In this document: piece by piece, positions 58,717-64,000 of the stretch
Layout: the number at the start of each line of letters is the position of its first letter
Position numbering within the stretch: position 1 is the first letter of the stretch
DNA from: Tritrichomonas musculus
Lineage: Eukaryota > Parabasalia > Tritrichomonadida > Tritrichomonadidae
Direction of reading: 5' to 3'
DNA: 64,000 nt
Assembly (NCBI GenBank): GCA_039105265.1
Contig: JAPFFF010000001.1
Span: forward strand, 8,680,001-8,744,000
Translations under genes and position numbers: made by a program
The notes under the pieces: model-generated
Database searches by the model: none
Told to the model about the DNA's origin: nothing
What the model saw: only the letters and a program-made list of their open reading frames with translations

Positions 58717-60657
58717 TCCATTTTCGCATTTGGAATTGATCTTGGCACAACGTTTTCATCAATAGCATATCTAAAAAGGGGGAAGCCGTGCGTAATTAAT
58801 ATAATACCTTCGAAAGTGTCAATACCTTCAGCTGTTGCTTACCAAAAAGATAAGCCTCCTATTGTAGGATATGATGCTTTAGACAGACAAATTCAAAATC
58901 CAGAATTAGTTATATATGATACGAAAAGAATGCTTGGAAGAAGATTTCAAGATGAGGAAATTCAAAAAATATCAAAAGCATGGCCTTTTAAAATTGAAAA
59001 AAGCGATAATGATGATGGAATAATAATTAATTTAGAAAATATAGGGAAAAAAATTCGTCCTTATGAAGCTTCAGGAGAAATTTTAAAATATCTTGTTGAT
59101 TGCGCAAACCAAGATATAAACTGTGGTCATCGAATAAATGATGTTGTAATTACTATTCCTGCCAATTTTAATGAAATCCAACGTCAAGAAACCAAGAAAG
59201 CCGCTGATTATGCTGGTTTACATGTATTAAGGCTTATAAGTGAACCTGCTGCTGCTGGTATATCATATTCATATAATTGTGATGAATATGATGAAGAAGA
59301 AGAGGAAGAGGAAGAGGAAAATGATGAAACGAAAAAGATTAAAGAAAAACGTACAAGTAATAAAAAATATTATTTTATTTTTGATTTTGGAGGAGGAACT
59401 CTTGATGTTTCGTTATTGACTTACGCAAAAAAAGAATTCAATGTCGTGGCAGTAGATGGAGATCCAATGTTTGGTGGAAGAGATATAGATGAATTGTTAG
59501 TTAATCACTTTATTGCAAAAGAAAAACTTGAGAATTATTACACAGATCCGCTTATCATGAAAGAGATCAGAGATAAGATGAATCTTGTAAAGATTGAGCT
59601 TTCAACAAAAAATGAATATAAGATTGATTTAAATATTAACAACACAAAAATAGATTTCCAATTGTCCTTAGAAGATTTTGATAAAATCATTAGTCCAGTA
59701 TCTAGTAAATTACTCGATCCTGTTAACCGCATTTTAAATTTAAAAAAACTTCAAAAAAGCGATATTAAACATATTATTCTCGTTGGTGGTTCTTCAAATA
59801 TGAAATTCGTTGAAAAAAAGCTAAAAGACTTTTTTGGGGAAATTCCTTATCACGGTGTTGATTGTGCCAAGGCAATCGCTGAAGGAGCTGCAATTGTAGC
59901 TAGCAAAGCCCATGAAAAAGCTAAAACTATTAAAGATGTTTGCCCTTATAATTTTGGAGATTCAACACTCGGAGGTCAAATGTCAGTTATAATAAAGAAA
60001 AACACGCCATTACCCGTCACTGAATTTGAAAAGTTCACTACTGTTTTTAATTATCAAGAAACAATTCAATTTGATGTTTATGAAGGTGATAGTGAAAATG
60101 TTAAAGATAACAATCATTTAGGAAGTTTTTATATTTCTGGTTTACCACGAGAAGAAGCTGGTGAAATCGAAGTAACTGTCTTTTTTGAATTGGATCAAAA
60201 TGGTATTTTATCGGCACATGCAGAAATCAAAGATCATCCCGAACTACGAGATGGGATTAAAGTCGATGTTAAAATTGGTGATTATCCTTCAAAGCAACGA
60301 AATGATGAATTGGCCACTATTAAAATGCCTAAAGACGATAATAAATCTTCTATTGAAAAAGATGAGAGTTTAGAAAAATCTGTTCTTTACTGGAGATTGA
60401 AAGTATTTTTCATAAATGCGAAATCTTACTTTGAAGAGCATTTAGAAGATTTCCATAAATGTAAAATTCCTAAAAGAAAACTAGAAGATGCTCAAAAATA
60501 TATTGCAATAAACCAAACTCTTCTTAGTCAGGATCCCGAATCTATTAATGCCACTGAACTTCCTGATATCATTAATGCAAAAGACTGCTTCAAAAATTTT
60601 TTGACTAGTTATTTCATGAGATTACCCAAGATACCGAATTTCTTGAATCAAGACTAA
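58714..60657 (+). CDS. Divergent Hsp70-family chaperone
   Basis: A 647-aa Hsp70. Nucleotide-binding domain signatures: FGIDLGTTFSSIAY (6-19), a threonine-rich ITIPANFNEIQRQETKKAA, LRLISEPAAAGISYSY, FDFGGGTLDVSLL (about 225-237), FGGRDID and ILVGGSSNMKFV. The substrate-binding part follows (GGQMSVIIKKNTPLPV, then FDVYEGDSENVKDN). It is atypical: a run of Glu (about 193-203) is inserted after the SEPAAAG block, the linker and lid are diverged, and the end FLNQD is neither EEVD (cytosol) nor KDEL-like (ER). No targeting peptide is seen at the N-terminus, so it is probably cytosolic or nuclear. It may be a specialised Hsp70 with changed co-chaperone use rather than the major stress protein. Confidence 0.92.
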   Translation: MSIFAFGIDLGTTFSSIAYLKRGKPCVINIIPSKVSIPSAVAYQKDKPPIVGYDALDRQIQNPELVIYDTKRMLGRRFQDEEIQKISKAWPFKIEKSDNDDGIIINLENIGKKIRPYEASGEILKYLVDCANQDINCGHRINDVVITIPANFNEIQRQETKKAADYAGLHVLRLISEPAAAGISYSYNCDEYDEEEEEEEEENDETKKIKEKRTSNKKYYFIFDFGGGTLDVSLLTYAKKEFNVVAVDGDPMFGGRDIDELLVNHFIAKEKLENYYTDPLIMKEIRDKMNLVKIELSTKNEYKIDLNINNTKIDFQLSLEDFDKIISPVSSKLLDPVNRILNLKKLQKSDIKHIILVGGSSNMKFVEKKLKDFFGEIPYHGVDCAKAIAEGAAIVASKAHEKAKTIKDVCPYNFGDSTLGGQMSVIIKKNTPLPVTEFEKFTTVFNYQETIQFDVYEGDSENVKDNNHLGSFYISGLPREEAGEIEVTVFFELDQNGILSAHAEIKDHPELRDGIKVDVKIGDYPSKQRNDELATIKMPKDDNKSSIEKDESLEKSVLYWRLKVFFINAKSYFEEHLEDFHKCKIPKRKLEDAQKYIAINQTLLSQDPESINATELPDIINAKDCFKNFLTSYFMRLPKIPNFLNQD

Positions 60658-61002
60658 TGGTTTTATTTTGATTATTTTATTACCTATTATAATGCGAAAT
60701 AATTAAACAAAAATGTTGTTGATTTTCTCTTTTGTATTAATAAATGAACTTTTTTCATCATCAAAATTGCTTTTTTCATGATGGTGATTGGATTAAGAGC
60801 AACCAAAAGCTTAATGGATATCAGAGAATTGAATATATACTTTTAAGCTTTTAATGATAAATCATATTAATAAAACATATTAAGAAGAATACTCGCAGTA
60901 CATGAATGTAATTATTTTTGAAAATAAAATTAATTTACAAGTATTAAACAATTTATTAAAAACAAAACAAAAAAAATATTTGATAAGCATCAATATTATT
61001 GA
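60658..61002. other. Convergent intergenic region
   Basis: AT-rich sequence between the stops of Hsp70 and serpin genes; nothing recognised. Confidence 0.5.
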
Positions 61003-62190
61003 TTAAACATTCATGAAAACTCCGCTAAGTAGCACAACTTCAGGATTATGACTAAAAACAAAATAAATAAAAGGTCTGTTAAATTTAATTTGGGATGGTT
61101 TTCCATGGATTTTTTCTTCAATCTCAAAAGAATTATCTTTTTGAACAGTTCCGAATTTGTTTAATGAGAAAACGCATTTTTGACGAAAATGCGTTAATAT
61201 TTCATTTGAATCAAATGAAAAAGAATCTGCATTTAGGCCTAATTTTTTGATTTGATCGAAGCAATTTAAAGAATCTGTTTCAACATTAATCATTGGAATA
61301 ACCAAATCAACTGTTTTTAATACTTTTCTGTGAATCAAATCAAGAAATCTTTTCTGATTCAATTTTCTCATCATTTTTTTAAAATATGATTCTCCTTTTT
61401 TCTTTGGCATTATTGCAACGAAAGAAGTTTTATCTCCTTCAAAAGGAAGTAAAACCATTTTCATTTGATGCGTTTTTGAAACAAAAACTCTTTTACCTTG
61501 CATAGAAAGCATTATTATCATGTTCTTATCCTTTTTTGAGTTTGAGTTATTCGGTATTGAATTAGCTTGACAATTCAATAAATAATTTGAATTTTCAATA
61601 TGGTTATTCTGAAAATTGATTTTTGGAAAGCCATGAAATTGATGTAGTGATTGATTTTGAAAAGGTACTCTAAATTTGCATTCAAAAGAAAGGATACTCG
61701 ACATTACAACATAGTCATGAACTCCTCTTGGCATTTGAGGATTCATTAAATTTGTTATAACTCCATTTGTTCTTTTCTTTATAGTTTTGTTAATTAATGA
61801 AGGAACTGAATCTAATAATATATTAATACTAACTGTTTCAGGCATATAATTTGCTAGCTTTGAGGTTAAATCATTTTCTGAAGTATTTTCTTCAAGAAAA
61901 AATGTTGAATTCATTTGCTTTTTTTCACAAAATAAAATATTTGCTATTCGAACTGGATTATTACTCTCAATAGTTTTGTTCATATTCAAAATCATTTCAA
62001 AATACGACCAATATTTTTTTGGAGTACTATGAAGTAATTTAATGATATCGTCTCTTGTTATTTCAAATTTGACCAAATTTGCAAGATATGCTAAGCAAAT
62101 ACCTGTGGCGTATGGTGAGATTAACTGTTCGTCTTTATATACACTTTTAAATAAGCTGATTTCGAATGATAAAAATTCTTTTTGAGCCAT
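61003..62190 (-). CDS. Serpin-family protein
   Basis: A 395-aa serpin from the ATG at 62190 (codons just upstream are not ATG). N-terminal helix FLSFEISLFKSVYKDEQLISPYATGICLAYL matches the conserved NxxxSPxSIxxAL pattern (here split as two 16-residue parts); MPRGVHDYVVMSSILSFECKF, MKMVLLPFEGDKTSFVAIMP and the C-terminal FNRPFIYFVFSHNPEVVLLSGVF are serpin core strands. No signal peptide is seen, so it may be intracellular. The hinge of the reactive loop, normally Gly-x-Glu-(Ala/Thr)-rich, reads KFGTVQKDNSFEIEEK, with charged and bulky residues instead of small ones; this suggests it may not trap proteases in the classical way. A cysteine protease is encoded in the same window, but no link is shown. 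Confidence 0.9.
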   Translation of the reverse strand: MAQKEFLSFEISLFKSVYKDEQLISPYATGICLAYLANLVKFEITRDDIIKLLHSTPKKYWSYFEMILNMNKTIESNNPVRIANILFCEKKQMNSTFFLEENTSENDLTSKLANYMPETVSINILLDSVPSLINKTIKKRTNGVITNLMNPQMPRGVHDYVVMSSILSFECKFRVPFQNQSLHQFHGFPKINFQNNHIENSNYLLNCQANSIPNNSNSKKDKNMIIMLSMQGKRVFVSKTHQMKMVLLPFEGDKTSFVAIMPKKKGESYFKKMMRKLNQKRFLDLIHRKVLKTVDLVIPMINVETDSLNCFDQIKKLGLNADSFSFDSNEILTHFRQKCVFSLNKFGTVQKDNSFEIEEKIHGKPSQIKFNRPFIYFVFSHNPEVVLLSGVFMNV

Positions 62191-63085
62191 TAATTCCACA
62201 ATTGGTGAGAAATAAAAATTATGATTTTATTAGAATTATATAATATTGAAAATTCAGAAAAGATTATTTTTTAATTTATTCAATTTTTTTTTACTTTGAG
62301 AGTATTATCGTTGCATGATTGAATATTTAAACCAAAATAAAAAATTTTAAATTTAAAAATTTGATATGTGTATCACAATTTATAAAAAGAATGAAAATAT
62401 TGATTAATTAGCAAAAATTTATCAAAGATTAATTCTAAACGAAAAAGAGGTGCGAGAGCTAAAATAACGTGTTTTTAAAATTTAATTTATATTTATCTCC
62501 ATAAATAAAAAATATATATCAAAAACAATTTCAAAATTATTTTACATATAAGTATTATTTTAAAAATATAATCATTCATCATCATAAAATATTAAAAACA
62601 AAAGTTTTTTACTTCATCAATAATCATAAAAAAATCAATTTAACAAAAGCATGATTTATGAATCAATTTATTAATCGTAGAAATAATTATAACAATAAAA
62701 GGTTAATAGTCTTTACTTATAAATTTAATAAACAAGTTATTGTGCAGAGCAGAAAATGAAAAGAAATGCTATTAAAATGGAAAATATCGTCATACATCAA
62801 TGATATAACAGTTTTAACATATATTCATTTATATTTTATACATATATAAAATATTAGGTTAAAATTTGACGCATAAATTTTTGGCGAAGAACAAAATGAG
62901 ATAATTCTAAGGTTACCAAAATAATATGACCAAAAATAAATTGAATTTTTATTTTATTTTGAATTAACTTATTCTCAATTTTTTAAAACATTCATATTTT
63001 ATTATTGTTAATAATTAATAGCAAAAGTTTGTCATTGTGTTTATTATCAATGTTGTAATCATAAATTATGACAAATATAAAAATT
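62191..63085. other. Intergenic region with an isolated hAT-like end
   Basis: About 900 AT-rich bases. AGAGGTGCGAGAGCT at 62446-62460 resembles the AGAGGTG end of the hAT-type element at 51360 but has no partner in the window. No genes are supported. Confidence 0.4.
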
Positions 63086-64000
63086 TTATTTGGTCTCCAA
63101 AGAATGATATAGATCTTGGATTTCCTTCTTGAATTTCTCTGAAAGTTTCTTTCTCTTGAGTTTAAATGTAGGGGTGAGTAATTCATTTTCTGTTGTCCAT
63201 TCAACTGGATCGCAATGGACTGCTTTAACGAATTGATAACCAAACAATTTGTGCTTTTTAGCAACTTCTGTAAGTTGAGCAAGAATTTCTTCTTCAAGTT
63301 TCTTTGATTTACATGCTTCGGCGAAATCGGCGTCTGAAATTCTTCCTTGAACTCCAAGGAATTTTGCTGTAGCGCCTTTATTTGGAATAACTATTGCAAC
63401 AAGGCAAGTTCTTGTGCTATCACCATAAACAAAGATTTGGTTGACAAGTTCGGCTTCCTCAAAAACTTGAGTAACGAGTTCAGCTGCAACATATTCTCCT
63501 TGGCTAAGCTTGAAAATTGATCTAAGCCTATCGACAACGCACATATATCCATCTTTGTCCCATTTTCCAACATCTCCTGTTCGGATTGCTGTATGTGTGT
63601 CATCAGTAAATAGCTCTGAAGTTGCTGCTGGGTCATTTAGGTAACCACTTGCAACACATTGGCCTTTCACAATAATTTCGCCGCATTCTGGGTCATTGTA
63701 ATCTGCTATTGGTTCAAGATGAATCTCGACATTAATTAGTGGGCCACCAACTGTTCCAGGTTTAACATAACGAATATCAGTTGGGGATATGATGTTGCCT
63801 GATCCAGCTTCTGTTAAGCCATATCCTGACCTAATTGGAAGACCCATTGCAACTTGGAGAACTTCATGAATGTTTGGATCCATTGCAGCTCCACCAACAA
63901 TAACCTGTTTGACTTCACCGCCCATTAGGCTTGGTATTTTTGAAAAAATAGATGCAATTGGACCTTCTGGCAATCCTGAGCGAATGCAAAAACGTCGAAC
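63086..64000 (-). CDS. Long-chain acyl-CoA synthetase (C-terminal 305 aa; start lies beyond the window)
   Basis: The frame is open from the window edge to a stop at 63086-63088, so the N-terminal half lies outside. The remaining part fits ANL-superfamily fatty acid:CoA ligases: VIVGGAAMDPNIHE, the A5 block SGYGLTEAGSGN, GGPLINVEI, the A7-A8 block RTGDVGKWDKDGYMCVVDRL followed by KLSQGEYVAAELV (the eukaryotic long-chain synthetase motif, where animals have LQAGEYVSL), and the ending PTFKLKRKKLSEKF. It would activate fatty acids with ATP and CoA for lipid remodelling; trichomonads depend on imported lipid and do not use beta-oxidation as far as known. Membrane anchoring cannot be judged without the N-terminus. 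Confidence 0.93.
   Translation of the reverse strand, partial: VRRFCIRSGLPEGPIASIFSKIPSLMGGEVKQVIVGGAAMDPNIHEVLQVAMGLPIRSGYGLTEAGSGNIISPTDIRYVKPGTVGGPLINVEIHLEPIADYNDPECGEIIVKGQCVASGYLNDPAATSELFTDDTHTAIRTGDVGKWDKDGYMCVVDRLRSIFKLSQGEYVAAELVTQVFEEAELVNQIFVYGDSTRTCLVAIVIPNKGATAKFLGVQGRISDADFAEACKSKKLEEEILAQLTEVAKKHKLFGYQFVKAVHCDPVEWTTENELLTPTFKLKRKKLSEKFKKEIQDLYHSLETK

Noticed and set aside
1-64000. CRISPR arrays, bacterial operons or LTR/virus-like elements
   Set aside because: No regular spaced repeats, long terminal direct repeats, or reverse transcriptase, integrase or capsid motifs were seen on either strand.

Overview
The window looks like nuclear DNA of a trichomonad protist, most likely a Tritrichomonas (T. 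foetus-like). It is very AT-rich. Every gene appears to be one uninterrupted reading frame, spacing between many genes is short, and several genes carry a TCA-type initiator (Inr) a few bases to about 30 bases before the ATG. The papain-like cysteine protease at 7.6-8.5 kb is of the trichomonad surface/lysosomal type. Gene functions below come from motifs read by eye; no database search was possible.

Layout. 0-4.2 kb: a decayed multi-membrane-span gene (possibly a receptor cyclase-like family member), split by a 1.73-kb DNA transposon with 414-bp inverted repeats. 4.8-5.6 kb: a second short element with mirrored tandem repeats. 6-23.5 kb: a hypothetical protein, a cysteine protease, a full-length TOR kinase (2338 aa), a TAF13-like histone-fold protein, an FG-nucleoporin-like protein, a 2.8-kb gene-free stretch with two abutting MITE-like elements, and an importin-beta family receptor. 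24-41.4 kb: a dense block with an SF3B3/DDB1/CPSF160-type propeller protein, an acidic coiled-coil protein, a type II membrane glycosyltransferase, an M18 peptidase relative that seems catalytically dead, a UVRAG/Vps38-like protein, an LCAT-like lipase, a membrane acyltransferase, a pseudokinase and a coiled-coil protein whose start codon is not visible. 41.4-52.7 kb: mostly gene-poor DNA full of short inverted-repeat elements, some nested, with an NPL4-like protein, a PPP-family phosphatase and a tail-half membrane protein between them. 52.7-64 kb: small proteins (one ubiquitin-like, one chromoshadow-like, one faintly endosulfine-like), a DASS/SLC13 transporter, a divergent Hsp70, a serpin and the 3' part of a long-chain acyl-CoA synthetase.

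There are no clear operons and no RNA genes that I can recognise. The loci are mostly housekeeping: growth control (TOR), nuclear transport (importin, nucleoporin), transcription and RNA processing (TAF13, propeller protein), membrane traffic and lipid metabolism (UVRAG-like, LCAT-like, acyl-CoA synthetase), proteostasis (NPL4, Hsp70, serpin, cysteine protease). I did not find a convincing new multi-gene system. The most notable items are the inverted-repeat elements, two or three apparent pseudoenzymes, an acidic insertion and strong GC mosaicism inside TOR, and a coiled-coil gene that reads open upstream of its first ATG.
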